Shown piece by piece: positions 1 to 7,938 of a DNA stretch of 64,000 nt. This DNA comes from Pelagerythrobacter aerophilus (lineage in GTDB: Bacteria > Pseudomonadota > Alphaproteobacteria > Sphingomonadales > Sphingomonadaceae). Position numbers and translations under genes: made by a program. Where the stretch lies: positions 124,001 through 188,000 of the forward strand of contig NZ_QXFK01000015.1 in assembly GCF_003581645.1 (NCBI RefSeq), in the 5' to 3' direction. Every line of letters starts with the position of its first letter. The stretch's first letter is position 1. Under the pieces are notes generated by a model. That model ran no database searches. It saw only the letters and a list, made by a program, of their open reading frames with translations, and was not told the origin of the DNA.

Positions 1-66
1 CTGCGCCTCCTGGAATGGCCAGGCCTTGGACACGCGGGCGGCTTCGATCAGGGTCTGCTCGGTCAT
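1..66 (-). CDS. lysK: Lysyl-tRNA synthetase, class I (5' end only)
   Basis: Only the first 22 codons are inside the window, running off the left edge. The visible N-terminus, MTEQTLIEAARVSKAWPFQE, resembles the opening of the class I (archaeal-type) lysine-tRNA ligase that many alphaproteobacteria use instead of the class II enzyme; it charges tRNA-Lys in the cytoplasm. No catalytic motif (HIGH or KMSKS) is visible, so the call rests on the N-terminal resemblance alone. The 103 bases between this start and the next gene hold its leader and presumably its promoter; no clear -35/-10 pair stands out. Confidence 0.55.
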   Translation of the reverse strand, partial: MTEQTLIEAARVSKAWPFQEAQ

Positions 67-169
67 TGCCCGCCTCTCGCGCAAGGCGGCCGATGTTGCA
101 AGTGCGAAGGCACGCACGAGAAAAGGGACGCCCCTCGCCGGAGCGCCCCTTCCCTGCGACCCTCGCGGG

Positions 170-1237
170 TCAGGCGTAGCGCACGGGGCGCCGCGCCAAG
201 GTCGGCCAGTTCGCGGTGTACTCGCTCAGGTCGATCCGCGGACGGCCGTTCTCGAACTTGCGGCCAAGCGACTGGAGGATCAGCCGCGCACGCCGGGCTC
301 GCGCCTTCGTCGAACGGAACGGGTTGGCCCGGTCGGGCTTCGCCGCGATCATCCGCTTGAGCAGCGCGTCACGCTCCTCGAAGGTTTCCGGAAGCTCCGC
401 CGGCAGGGCGACAGCCGCACCGTCGGCGGGCTGGCCGCGATAGTCATCGAGTGGATTGTGGACGTCGCGAGCCAGCTCGGGCTCGCGGACCGCAGCGAGT
501 TCGACGATCGGGGCCGGTTTGTTCTCCACCGGCTCCATTGCCACCGGTTCGGCCTCGCGTTCCGCCACAGCCATCTCGACTTCGCCCGCCCGGCGCGATC
601 GACGCCGGAACCAGGCGAAGGCCATGAATGCCAAGGCAAGCGGAATGAGGCCGACGAGCGCCAGGGCGATCAGGGCGATCCAGTCCGGATCCGTATCGGG
701 CAACGGCTCGGCCACCGCGCCGTCGGGAGCGCTGGCCGCCGTCGGCACCGATGCAGCCGCCGCTTCGACCGGAAGCGAGGCATCGGCAGCGGAGGTTTCA
801 GAAGCCTCCGCTGCCGAGTCCGGCACCGCGACCGGTGCCGCATCACGGGCAGCCTTCGGGGCCGCGGCGGGCGCGCTGCGTTCCGAAACCGGTTCGCGAT
901 CGGCCACCGGTGCGGCCGTCTCAGCGGGCGACGCAGCGGCCGCCGCTTCGGGAGCGGTCTCGCCAGCGGTGGCCGAGGGCGCTGGCGGTATATCTAGCAC
1001 GATGCTTGGCGGCTGCGTTGCCGGAGGCGTGGATACAGTCGCGTCCGGGGCGGCAGTGGCGGGCGGACTCGTTGTTGGTGCCGGGGAGACTGGGAGCTGG
1101 AGGATGATCGGCTCAGACGGGGTGGTCGGCGTCGGAGAAGCCGGCGCCGTCTGTGCAAAAGCCGAAGTGCTGCCTAGCGCGAGCATCGCTGCGATCACGA
1201 TGGGGGCGCTGCGGAGGTGGTGTCTGGTTTTGGGCAT
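170..1237 (-). CDS. Hypothetical Pro/Ala-rich membrane protein
   Basis: A 355-residue protein of unknown function. It opens with a signal peptide ending near AFAQ (about residue 29), followed by roughly 150 residues of low-complexity Pro/Ala/Thr/Glu sequence that probably forms a periplasmic linker. One transmembrane helix follows (DWIALIALALVGLIPLALAF, about residues 185-205) with an RRRSRR stop-transfer cluster after it. The cytoplasmic C-terminus has a compact basic segment (ARRARLILQSLGRKFENGRP) ending near IDLSEYTANW, the most conserved-looking part of the protein. The topology suggests a periplasmic stalk joined to a small cytoplasmic domain. It is divergent from the helicase gene to its right. 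I cannot assign a function. Confidence 0.75.
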   Translation of the reverse strand: MPKTRHHLRSAPIVIAAMLALGSTSAFAQTAPASPTPTTPSEPIILQLPVSPAPTTSPPATAAPDATVSTPPATQPPSIVLDIPPAPSATAGETAPEAAAAASPAETAAPVADREPVSERSAPAAAPKAARDAAPVAVPDSAAEASETSAADASLPVEAAAASVPTAASAPDGAVAEPLPDTDPDWIALIALALVGLIPLALAFMAFAWFRRRSRRAGEVEMAVAEREAEPVAMEPVENKPAPIVELAAVREPELARDVHNPLDDYRGQPADGAAVALPAELPETFEERDALLKRMIAAKPDRANPFRSTKARARRARLILQSLGRKFENGRPRIDLSEYTANWPTLARRPVRYA

Positions 1238-1306
1238 AGTCTCTCAAAAACGCGGCACATTTCTGCCATGTTCCTGTTTATCTGCCGTTCAGAGAGGCGA
1301 GAGCCG

Positions 1307-1340
1307 TTGATTTCGCGGCATTTAGCAACTTGATTTCGCG
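1307..1340. repeat. Direct repeat pair TTGATTTCGCG in a divergent intergenic region
   Basis: Two identical 11-base copies lie at 1307-1317 and 1330-1340, 23 bases apart start to start (about two helical turns), between two divergent genes. This spacing suits a dimeric regulator binding one DNA face, but no regulator is identified. Confidence 0.45.
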
Positions 1341-1435
1341 ACGGGACGCGGCCTCCGTGCGTTCGGGCGTTGCCCTTGTTTTGCGAATTCGTCGCCCATG
1401 TTTACTTTCCGTTCTCGGTCGAGCATCGTCCACCG

Positions 1436-4159
1436 ATGCCCGAGCCGGTGCCTCTCCCCGCCCTCCATGCCAGCCATGCCGGAACTTGGCTGCGAGACGC
1501 CAACGGAGACACGCGTGGATGCTCGAAGGGCGAGGCGATCATGGCCGCGGCGGATACGCCGGTGCTGCTGCTCAACGCGCCGCTGGTGGCTACCCGGCTT
1601 GGCTATCCCGACCTCTCGGGGCTCGATCTGCTGGAGCTATTCGCTTTCATCTACCCCGCCCGCTTCTGCGTGCCGACCCCCAAGGGACTCGCCCACGCCC
1701 TCGGGCTGGAGGAGCCGGCAAACGACGATGCAGTGCCCGCGCTGCTTCAGCAGGCGGCGGGTGCGCTGCTCGAGACTTGCGGCAGCCCGGATTGGGCGGA
1801 GCGCGAGGGCGCGTGGTCCGCGCTCCAGTCGCTCGTGCGGCTGCGCTGGCCTTGGGCGCAGGTGCTGGCGCCGCACGTCGTGCGGCCGGAGCGGGCTGAG
1901 AAGTGGCTGTTCTCGCGCCTGCCGGAGTGGGAGGAAGCCCCCGATCGCTCACCGCCCGGGCAGGTGCTGATCGAGGAACCGGAGATCGAGGCGCAACTCG
2001 CGCACCTCACCGGCGCCGGATCGGAGCGCCGCGAAGGGCAGCGCCTCTACGCGCGCGAGGTCGGCAAAGTATTCGCGCCGCGGGCGAAGCGCGCCGCGCC
2101 GCACCTGCTGCTGGCGCAGGCGGGCACCGGCATCGGCAAGACCCTCGGCTATCTCGCCCCGGCCTCGCTCTGGGCCTCGGCCGCACGGGGCACGGTCTGG
2201 GTCTCGACCTACACCAAGAACCTCCAGCGCCAGCTCCGCGGAGAAAGCCGCCGCGCCTGGCCCGAACGGCGGGCCGACGGCACCCAGCCGGTCGTGGTGC
2301 GCAAGGGACGCGAGAACTATTTGTGTCTGCTCAATCTGGAGGACGCGCTGCAGGGCGGTTTCGGCGGACGTGCTGCGATCCTCGCCCATCTGGTCGCGCG
2401 CTGGGCCGCCTACAGCCGCGACGGCGACATGATCGGCGGCGACCTGCCGGGCTGGCTCGGCACGCTGTTCCGCAAGCGCGGGATCGCGGCGCTGACCGAC
2501 CAGCGCGGCGAATGCGTCTATGCCGGGTGCCCGCACTACCGCAAATGCTTCATCGAACGCGCCGCGCGCGCCTCGGCGCAGGCCGACCTCGTCATCGCCA
2601 ACCACGCGCTAGTGATGATCAACGCCGCGCGCGGGCGGGATCATGCACAGCGGCCGACGCGGATCGTCTTCGATGAGGGCCACCACGTCTTCGACGCCGC
2701 CGACAGCACGTTCGCCGCCGCACTGACGGGTCAGGAAGCGATCGAGCTCCGCCGCTGGATCGTCGGGCCGGAACGCAAGAATCGCGGGCGACGCAGGGGC
2801 CTTGCAGCCCGCCTTGCCGACGTCGCGAGCTACGACGAGGCCGGCGGTGAGGCGATCGAGGCTGCGCTCGAAGCAGCGCAGGCGCTACCGTCCGACGGAT
2901 GGCTTCAGCGCCTCAACGACGGTGAGCCGTACGGCCCGCTCGAAGCGCTCCTCGCGGCGGTGCGGGCATGCACTTACGCACGCGACGAGAGCGGCGGGCA
3001 GGAAGCCGGGTACGGCATCGAGACCGAAGCAGCAGGCCTGCCCGGTAGCCTCGTCGAACAGGCGCAGACGGCGCGCGACGCCCTCGCCGCTATCCGCCGT
3101 CCGCTGGTCAAGCTGGGCGTGCGGCTCGAAGCTGTCGTCGAGGACGCCCCGGACTGGCTTGATGGCCAGGGCCGTGCCCGGATCGAGGGGGCCCGCCATT
3201 CGCTCGCCTGGAGGGTCGACCTGCTGCAGGCGTGGGAAGCGCTGCTCGACCGGCTTGGCGGCCCGGCGGACCCGGAGTTCGTCGACTGGCTGGCGGTCGA
3301 TCGCAGCGAGGCGCGCGAGTTCGACGTCGGCATCCATCGTCGCTGGCTCGATCCGATGAAGCCTTTCGCGCGCGTCGTGCTGGAGCCGGCGCACGGGGTC
3401 ATGCTCACCAGCGCGACGCTGCGCGACGGCGACGACTGGCAGAACGCGATCGCTCGCTCGGGTGCGCCGCACATCGAGATCGAGCCCATGCTCGCGCACG
3501 CGGAGAGCCCCTTCGACTATGCCACCCGCGCGGAAGTGCTGATCGTCACCGACATAAAGCGCGGTGACCTGCCGGCGCTCGCCGGCGCCTATGCACGCCT
3601 GATCGAGGCTGCGAACGGCGGTGTGCTCGGCCTGTTTACCGCAGTGCGGCGCCTGCGCGCGGTCCATGGGCGGATCGCCGACCGTCTCGCACGCGCAGGC
3701 CTCCCGCTCTATGCGCAGCACGTCGATCCAATCGATACCGGCACGCTGGTTGACATCTTCCGCGACGATCCCGCGGCGAGCCTGCTCGGTACCGACGCGC
3801 TGCGCGACGGGGTGGACGTGCCCGGCCACTCGCTGCGCTGCGTCGTCATGGAGCAGGTGCCATGGCCCCGGCCCGATATTCTCCACCGCGCGCGCCGCGC
3901 AGCCAACGGCGGCAGCACCTATGACGACCGCATCATCCGGGCGCGGCTGGCACAGGCGTTCGGGCGGTTGATCCGCTCGAAGGACGACGCGGGCCATTTC
4001 GTCGTGCTCTCCTCCGCCTTCCCCAGCAGGCTCCTCAGCGCCTTCCCCACCGGCACGCCTGTCATCAGGCTGACGCTGGCCGAAGCTTTACAACGCGTGG
4101 CCGCAGGTGTTTCAGGGGCCGAAGCCGCACGGGAATCGAAGGACCGCCAGCCGTCGTGA
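1436..4159 (+). CDS. ATP-dependent DNA helicase, DinG/XPD-like superfamily 2
   Basis: A 907-residue helicase predicted to unwind DNA 5' to 3' using an iron-sulfur cluster domain. The Walker A motif GTGIGKT lies near residue 230 and the DEGH box (VFDEGHHVFD) near residue 412. Four cysteines sit between them, one at YLCLLN (about 296) and three in CVYAGCPHYRKC (about 360-371), as expected for the Fe-S domain of DinG/XPD proteins. Motif VI is visible near the end (QAFGRLIRSKDD). The ATG at 1436 is chosen because the 22 in-frame codons before it look non-conserved. Its stop overlaps the GTG start of the next gene (GTGA), which implies translational coupling. It is likely a repair helicase, but the substrate cannot be read from sequence. 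Confidence 0.85.
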   Translation: MPEPVPLPALHASHAGTWLRDANGDTRGCSKGEAIMAAADTPVLLLNAPLVATRLGYPDLSGLDLLELFAFIYPARFCVPTPKGLAHALGLEEPANDDAVPALLQQAAGALLETCGSPDWAEREGAWSALQSLVRLRWPWAQVLAPHVVRPERAEKWLFSRLPEWEEAPDRSPPGQVLIEEPEIEAQLAHLTGAGSERREGQRLYAREVGKVFAPRAKRAAPHLLLAQAGTGIGKTLGYLAPASLWASAARGTVWVSTYTKNLQRQLRGESRRAWPERRADGTQPVVVRKGRENYLCLLNLEDALQGGFGGRAAILAHLVARWAAYSRDGDMIGGDLPGWLGTLFRKRGIAALTDQRGECVYAGCPHYRKCFIERAARASAQADLVIANHALVMINAARGRDHAQRPTRIVFDEGHHVFDAADSTFAAALTGQEAIELRRWIVGPERKNRGRRRGLAARLADVASYDEAGGEAIEAALEAAQALPSDGWLQRLNDGEPYGPLEALLAAVRACTYARDESGGQEAGYGIETEAAGLPGSLVEQAQTARDALAAIRRPLVKLGVRLEAVVEDAPDWLDGQGRARIEGARHSLAWRVDLLQAWEALLDRLGGPADPEFVDWLAVDRSEAREFDVGIHRRWLDPMKPFARVVLEPAHGVMLTSATLRDGDDWQNAIARSGAPHIEIEPMLAHAESPFDYATRAEVLIVTDIKRGDLPALAGAYARLIEAANGGVLGLFTAVRRLRAVHGRIADRLARAGLPLYAQHVDPIDTGTLVDIFRDDPAASLLGTDALRDGVDVPGHSLRCVVMEQVPWPRPDILHRARRAANGGSTYDDRIIRARLAQAFGRLIRSKDDAGHFVVLSSAFPSRLLSAFPTGTPVIRLTLAEALQRVAAGVSGAEAARESKDRQPS

Positions 4160-4683
4160 AGAGATTGGGATTGCTGCGCCACGCGAAGTCCGATTGGGAC
4201 GACGTGGGCAAGCGCGACTTCGATCGCGGCCTCAACGCGCGCGGACGCAAGGGTGCACGCCTGATCGGCCGGCACATCGTCGAACATGGCGTCACGTGGG
4301 ACCTGCTGTTTGCCAGTCCTGCCGAACGCGTGCGCCAGACGCTCACCGCCGCCTTGCCCGATGCAGAACCGCGGTGGGACGAGCGTCTTTACCTCGCCAG
4401 CGCCGAAACGATCCTGGACGTTGTACGCGAGAATGCGGGGAGTGCGGACGCCGTGCTCGTCGCCGGACACAATCCCGGCCTGCAGGAAGTGCTCTTCGCA
4501 CTCGTGCCCCCATCGGCCGAGAACGGGATGTTCGACGAAGCGGCGACCAAATACCCGACCGCGACGTTCGCTGCGTTCGAACTCGACATCGATGACTGGG
4601 CAGATCTGGCGCCCGGCTGCGGGCGGCTGGTTCACTTCAAGCGCCCGCGCGACCTCGACCCGAGGCTGGGGCCGGAAGAGTAA
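4156..4683 (+). CDS. SixA-like histidine phosphatase family protein
   Basis: A 175-residue member of the histidine phosphatase superfamily. The N-terminal RHAK motif (LGLLRHAKSDWDD) carries the phosphate-accepting histidine at residue 9, and the second catalytic histidine lies in LVAGHNPGLQE near residue 110. SixA-type enzymes remove phosphate from phosphohistidine in signalling proteins; alphaproteobacterial relatives are mostly uncharacterised. The start is a GTG that overlaps the helicase stop codon by four bases, so the two genes are co-translated. Its end lies two bases from the convergent soxR stop. Confidence 0.8.
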   Translation: MKRLGLLRHAKSDWDDVGKRDFDRGLNARGRKGARLIGRHIVEHGVTWDLLFASPAERVRQTLTAALPDAEPRWDERLYLASAETILDVVRENAGSADAVLVAGHNPGLQEVLFALVPPSAENGMFDEAATKYPTATFAAFELDIDDWADLAPGCGRLVHFKRPRDLDPRLGPEE

Positions 4684-4684
4684 G

Positions 4685-5131
4685 CTAAGCCATCTCGCGC
4701 AGGACGCGCGGCCCTGGCCCTTGCTCACCTGCCTTGTCGTCCGGATTGTAGAGCTTGCAATGCTTGAGGCTGAGGCATCCGCAGCCGATGCAGCCGTCAA
4801 GGTTGTCGCGCATCGCCTCGAGCTGCGCAATGCGGCGATCCAGGCGGTCGCGGATCGCCTCGCTGATCTTCCACCAGTCGAAACTCGTTGGCGTGCGCCC
4901 TTCCGGCAAGCGCTCGAGATGTTCCGCGATCTCCTCCAGCGTCAGCCCGAGCTTCTGCGCGATCAGGATGAAACTGAGGCGGCGGATATCCGAGCGGAGG
5001 AATCGCCGCTGGTTGCCGCCGGTGCGGTGGGCTCTCAGCAGGCCCTTGTCCTCGTAAAAACGGATCGCCGAGGTCGAGAGACCCGTGCGGCGGGCGAGCA
5101 TGCCGATCGGCAGAAGGTCGCTTGCTTTCAT
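4685..5131 (-). CDS. soxR: Redox-sensitive transcriptional activator SoxR
   Basis: A 148-residue MerR-family regulator. The N-terminal helix-turn-helix (LPIGMLARRTGLSTSAIRFY) is followed by a dimerisation helix and the SoxR-specific [2Fe-2S] cysteine cluster CIGCGCLSLKHC near residues 114-125, which has the family's C-x2-C-x-C-x5-C spacing. SoxR responds to redox-cycling compounds and activates promoters with an over-long 19-base spacer. The ATG at 5131 is preferred over one seven codons upstream because AAAGGAG lies just before it. It is divergent from a VOC-family gene, and the space between holds a good SoxR box. Confidence 0.93.
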   Translation of the reverse strand: MKASDLLPIGMLARRTGLSTSAIRFYEDKGLLRAHRTGGNQRRFLRSDIRRLSFILIAQKLGLTLEEIAEHLERLPEGRTPTSFDWWKISEAIRDRLDRRIAQLEAMRDNLDGCIGCGCLSLKHCKLYNPDDKAGEQGPGPRVLREMA

Positions 5132-5158
5132 ATGCGCTCCTTTAACCGACAAAGATAC

Positions 5159-5189
5159 TTGACCTCAAGTCAGGTTGAAGTTGCATGAA
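5159..5189 (+). promoter_or_regulatory. SoxR box within a 19-base-spacer promoter
   Basis: The 18-base CCTCAAGTCAGGTTGAAG at 5163-5180 matches the E. coli soxS operator CCTCAAGTTAACTTGAGG at 14 of 18 positions. It lies in a plus-strand promoter with -35 TTGACC (5159-5164), a 19-base spacer and a weak -10 CATGAA (5184-5189), which is the geometry SoxR needs for DNA-distortion activation. The element reads toward the VOC gene at 5248. The minus-strand reading gives a poorer -35. Confidence 0.7.
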
Positions 5190-5247
5190 TGCGGGCACCC
5201 GATTCGCCGACGCACGATGCGTCGGCGTAGCAACAAGGAGTGCCAAT

Positions 5248-5619
5248 ATGCCCAAGGGCCAACTCGAACACGCCAATCTTACCGTCACCGACCCGCAGCG
5301 CAGCGCCGAACTGTTCGAAAAGTTGTGCGGCTGGCACGAGCGCTGGCACGGCCCGGCCATGAATGGCGGCGAGACGATCCATGTCGGCAACGAGATGACT
5401 TACCTCGCGCTCTACACCAATCCGGACGCCACCGGCGGCTATGACAAGGGCGTGCCGCTCAACCATGTCGGCCTGCTAGTCGACGATCTGGATGCCGCGG
5501 AGAAGATCGTCATCGAAGCGGGCCTGGAACCTTTCGCCCATGCAGATTACGCCCCCGGCCGCCGGTTCTACTTCTTCGACTGGGACCGAATCGAGTTCGA
5601 AGTGGTCAGCTACCTCTAA
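5248..5619 (+). CDS. VOC-family (glyoxalase/bleomycin-resistance fold) protein
   Basis: A 123-residue protein with paired beta-alpha-beta-beta-beta modules of the vicinal oxygen chelate fold. Candidate metal ligands are the histidine in LEHANLTV near the N-terminus, the histidine in PLNHVGLLVDD near residue 75 and the glutamate in RIEFEVVSYL at the C-terminus. Members include glyoxalase I, dioxygenases and binding proteins, and the substrate cannot be told from sequence. The ATG is preceded by AAGGAG eight bases upstream, which fixes the start. Its position behind a SoxR box suggests a role in detoxifying redox-cycling or electrophilic compounds (inference). Confidence 0.8.
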   Translation: MPKGQLEHANLTVTDPQRSAELFEKLCGWHERWHGPAMNGGETIHVGNEMTYLALYTNPDATGGYDKGVPLNHVGLLVDDLDAAEKIVIEAGLEPFAHADYAPGRRFYFFDWDRIEFEVVSYL

Positions 5620-5626
5620 ACCGTCC

Positions 5627-5667
5627 CGCCCCTCTCGTTTTTTGCGGAGCGCAGAACGGGAGGGGCG
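5627..5667. terminator. Bidirectional hairpin between convergent genes
   Basis: CGCCCCTCTCGTT (5627-5639) pairs with AACGGGAGGGGCG (5655-5667) in a 13-base stem with a single G-U type mismatch and a 15-base loop. It fills the gap between the convergent VOC and ubiA stop codons, so it can serve both strands. Confidence 0.65.
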
Positions 5668-5668
5668 A

Positions 5669-6571
5669 TCAGGCGTTGCCGACGACGAGGCAGGCCGCCG
5701 CCACCAGCGCCCCCGTCCACCGATTGGCACGGAACCGCTCGAGCGGATTTGCCGGATCGGCCGGATCGAGCGTCATGACCTGCCACCCCAGATGAATCGC
5801 CGCCGGGGCCAATGCCAGCAGCGCCAGCCAGTCCTCGCGCAGAAACCAGAACGCGAGCGCCCAGAGCGCCACCGCGCCGCCGTAGAACAGCGCCACCCCC
5901 GGCTTCACGCGCCGCCCCAACCGCAGCGCAGAGGAACGAATGCCGACGAGTGCGTCGTCCTCCCGGTCCTGCAAGGCATAGACCGTGTCGTAGCCGATTA
6001 CCCACAGCACGCACCCTGCGTAGAGCGTCGCAAGCACCTCCCAGTTATCGGAACGCAGCGCGATCCATGCGACGGGCGCCCCCCAACTGAATACCAGCCC
6101 GAGCCACGCCTGCGGCCACCAGGTGATCCGCTTCATAAAGGGATAGGCGGCCACCAGCGCGAGGCTCGCCAGCGCGACGAGCTGCGCTTGCCACCGCAGT
6201 TGCAGCAGCACGACGAGCCCGACGAGGCACAGCGCGAGGAGCCAGGCCCAGGCGAGCTTCTTCGAAACGCGTCCGCTCGCCACCGGTCGCACTGCCGTTC
6301 GCGCCACCTGCCGATCGAGCTCGGCATCGACGATGTCGTTGTAGACGCACCCCGCCCCTCGCATCGCCACGCTGCCGATGAAAAACCACAAAAGCAGTTC
6401 CCACTGCCAGCCCGCGCCAGCAAGCCAGAGGCCGTAAACGCAAGGCCAGAGCAGCAGCCACCAGCCGATCGGCCGGTCGAAGCGGGCGAGCTGCGCAAGA
6501 TCGCGCGGCACCTGCGGCAGGCGCGCGACGATCCCGCGATGTTCGCTGTCGGGTACGATCTGCTCGGTCAT
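5669..6571 (-). CDS. ubiA: 4-hydroxybenzoate polyprenyltransferase
   Basis: A 300-residue integral membrane prenyltransferase that joins a polyprenyl chain to 4-hydroxybenzoate, an early membrane step of ubiquinone synthesis. Both Asp-rich motifs that bind Mg-diphosphate are present: NDIVDAELD in the first half and YDTVYALQDREDD in the second. The N-terminal FDRPIGWWLLLWP is a typical UbiA signature, and about eight hydrophobic helices follow. The ATG at 6571 (MTEQIVPDSE) is chosen over a 27-codon extension with no conserved character. The polyprenyl diphosphate synthase at 58.1 kb could supply its side-chain substrate. Confidence 0.92.
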   Translation of the reverse strand: MTEQIVPDSEHRGIVARLPQVPRDLAQLARFDRPIGWWLLLWPCVYGLWLAGAGWQWELLLWFFIGSVAMRGAGCVYNDIVDAELDRQVARTAVRPVASGRVSKKLAWAWLLALCLVGLVVLLQLRWQAQLVALASLALVAAYPFMKRITWWPQAWLGLVFSWGAPVAWIALRSDNWEVLATLYAGCVLWVIGYDTVYALQDREDDALVGIRSSALRLGRRVKPGVALFYGGAVALWALAFWFLREDWLALLALAPAAIHLGWQVMTLDPADPANPLERFRANRWTGALVAAACLVVGNA

Positions 6572-6629
6572 CGCATTCGCCCTACCGCCGCCGAGGGCGC
6601 GCGTCATCCATCGATGCGCAGCCGCACAG

Positions 6630-7499
6630 CTACGGCCCGGTTTGCCGTGCAAAGTAGATGCGGATCGCGCGCGCCATCACTTCGGCGAAGTTCTCCTGCC
6701 CTTCGAGCGTAGCGAGACGCTCGGCATCTGCGGGATTGGTGATGAAGCCGGATTCGTAAAGCACCGCAGGCACATCCGGTGCGCGCAGCACGGCGAGCGC
6801 GGCGGAGCGGCGGGGCCGGGGATGAAATACCAGCGTCCCCTCTCCTTCGCGCAGGATCAAGCTCGTGAACTCGGCCGACTCCTCCTGCACGCGGCGTTGC
6901 GACAGCTCGATCAGGATTTCGCTCACCTGTTCGCTCTGCCCTTCGATGCGCACGCCGTTGAGACGGTCGGCATTGTTCTCGCGCTCCGCGAACCGCGCGG
7001 CCGCTTCGCTCGATGCCTGCGCGGAGAGCGTGTAGATGCTCGCACCGCTCGCCTCGCTGGCCTTCGCAGCGGAATCGGCGTGAATCGAGAGAAACAGATC
7101 GGCATTCATCCGGCGCGCGATTTCCGGCCGTTCGCCGAGCACGAGAAAACTGTCGTCCTCGCGCGTCAGCGCCACGCGGATGCCGCCATCCCGCACGAGC
7201 CGGTCGCGCAGTGCCAGTGCGAGGCCGAGCGCGATATCCTTCTCGCGGTATCCTTCGACGCTCGCCCCCGGATCCTTTCCGCCGTGGCCGGGATCGATCA
7301 CGACCAGCGGCCGCGACCGGTCGGGCGGGCCGTGAATTGTCGGCAGGTCGAGGGGCGCGCCAGCCTCGGGAAGGAGCAGACGGACAACGTAGTCTCGTCC
7401 AAGATGGGGCACGGGAATCGTGAGACCGAGCGCATAGAGCGCGGCCAGCAATGCCAGCGGCGCGAGGAAAATCAGCCAGATCTGAAGCCGCATGGACAT
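6630..7499 (-). CDS. N-acetylmuramoyl-L-alanine amidase (Amidase_3)
   Basis: A 289-residue periplasmic zinc amidase predicted to cut the bond between muramic acid and the peptide stem of peptidoglycan, as in septum splitting. An uncleaved N-terminal hydrophobic anchor (IWLIFLAPLALLAALYALG) precedes the catalytic domain. Zinc ligands and catalytic residues are visible in VVIDPGHGGKDPG, in YREKDIALG (metal glutamate), in FLSIHADS and in VLYESGFITNP. No AMIN targeting domain is present, and the enzyme is shorter than E. coli AmiC. It is followed on the same strand by ubiA after 58 bases. Confidence 0.9.
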   Translation of the reverse strand: MSMRLQIWLIFLAPLALLAALYALGLTIPVPHLGRDYVVRLLLPEAGAPLDLPTIHGPPDRSRPLVVIDPGHGGKDPGASVEGYREKDIALGLALALRDRLVRDGGIRVALTREDDSFLVLGERPEIARRMNADLFLSIHADSAAKASEASGASIYTLSAQASSEAAARFAERENNADRLNGVRIEGQSEQVSEILIELSQRRVQEESAEFTSLILREGEGTLVFHPRPRRSAALAVLRAPDVPAVLYESGFITNPADAERLATLEGQENFAEVMARAIRIYFARQTGP

Positions 7500-7938
7500 T
7501 GCGCAGCGTTGTTACGGTGTTGCGGGCACAGAGCGCAACATGGTTGCCGAACCAGACCGGCAGTGCTAGCGCTGGCAGGCCGATATCCGGTCCATCTAAG
7601 CCCGCCTTTCACACTTTCGTGCGGGCCGGCCGGGGAACGATCGGCAAGCTCGGAAGTCCCTTCCCGAGCTTTACGCAACAGGTTGATGCAAGACATGAGA
7701 AGCCCCACCCCGCCCCTGACGACGCTGCCGCCGGCATGCGTCGCGGCATGGGCGGACCAGGCGGCGCAGAACAAGCGCATTCGCATGTCCGCAGACACAT
7801 CATTCCGGCGCCTCTGGACGATCCAGAGCGACCGGTCCGACAATGCCGCCCATCGCAATTCGATCGGCGGTTTCCACACATATGCGCGCGTTCTCCCGAC
7901 AGGCTTAGGCCTAAGGGCACGCGCACGGAGAATACTGA
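7500..7938 (+). other. Gene-free leader region of rne
   Basis: These 439 bases between the divergent amidase and rne hold no convincing gene. RNase E mRNAs commonly have long structured 5' regions through which the enzyme limits its own synthesis, so this is best read as the rne promoter plus a long leader. The one strong structure I see is the hairpin at 7646-7671. The start-proximal stretch (GGAGAATACTGA just before the ATG at 7939) carries the ribosome binding site. Confidence 0.5.
7646..7671 (+). other. Hairpin in the rne leader
   Basis: AAGCTCGG (7646-7653) pairs perfectly with CCGAGCTT (7664-7671) around the 10-base loop AAGTCCCTTC. It lies about 270 bases before the rne start codon. 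It may act as a terminator or attenuator, or as an autoregulatory RNase E recognition element. Confidence 0.45.
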
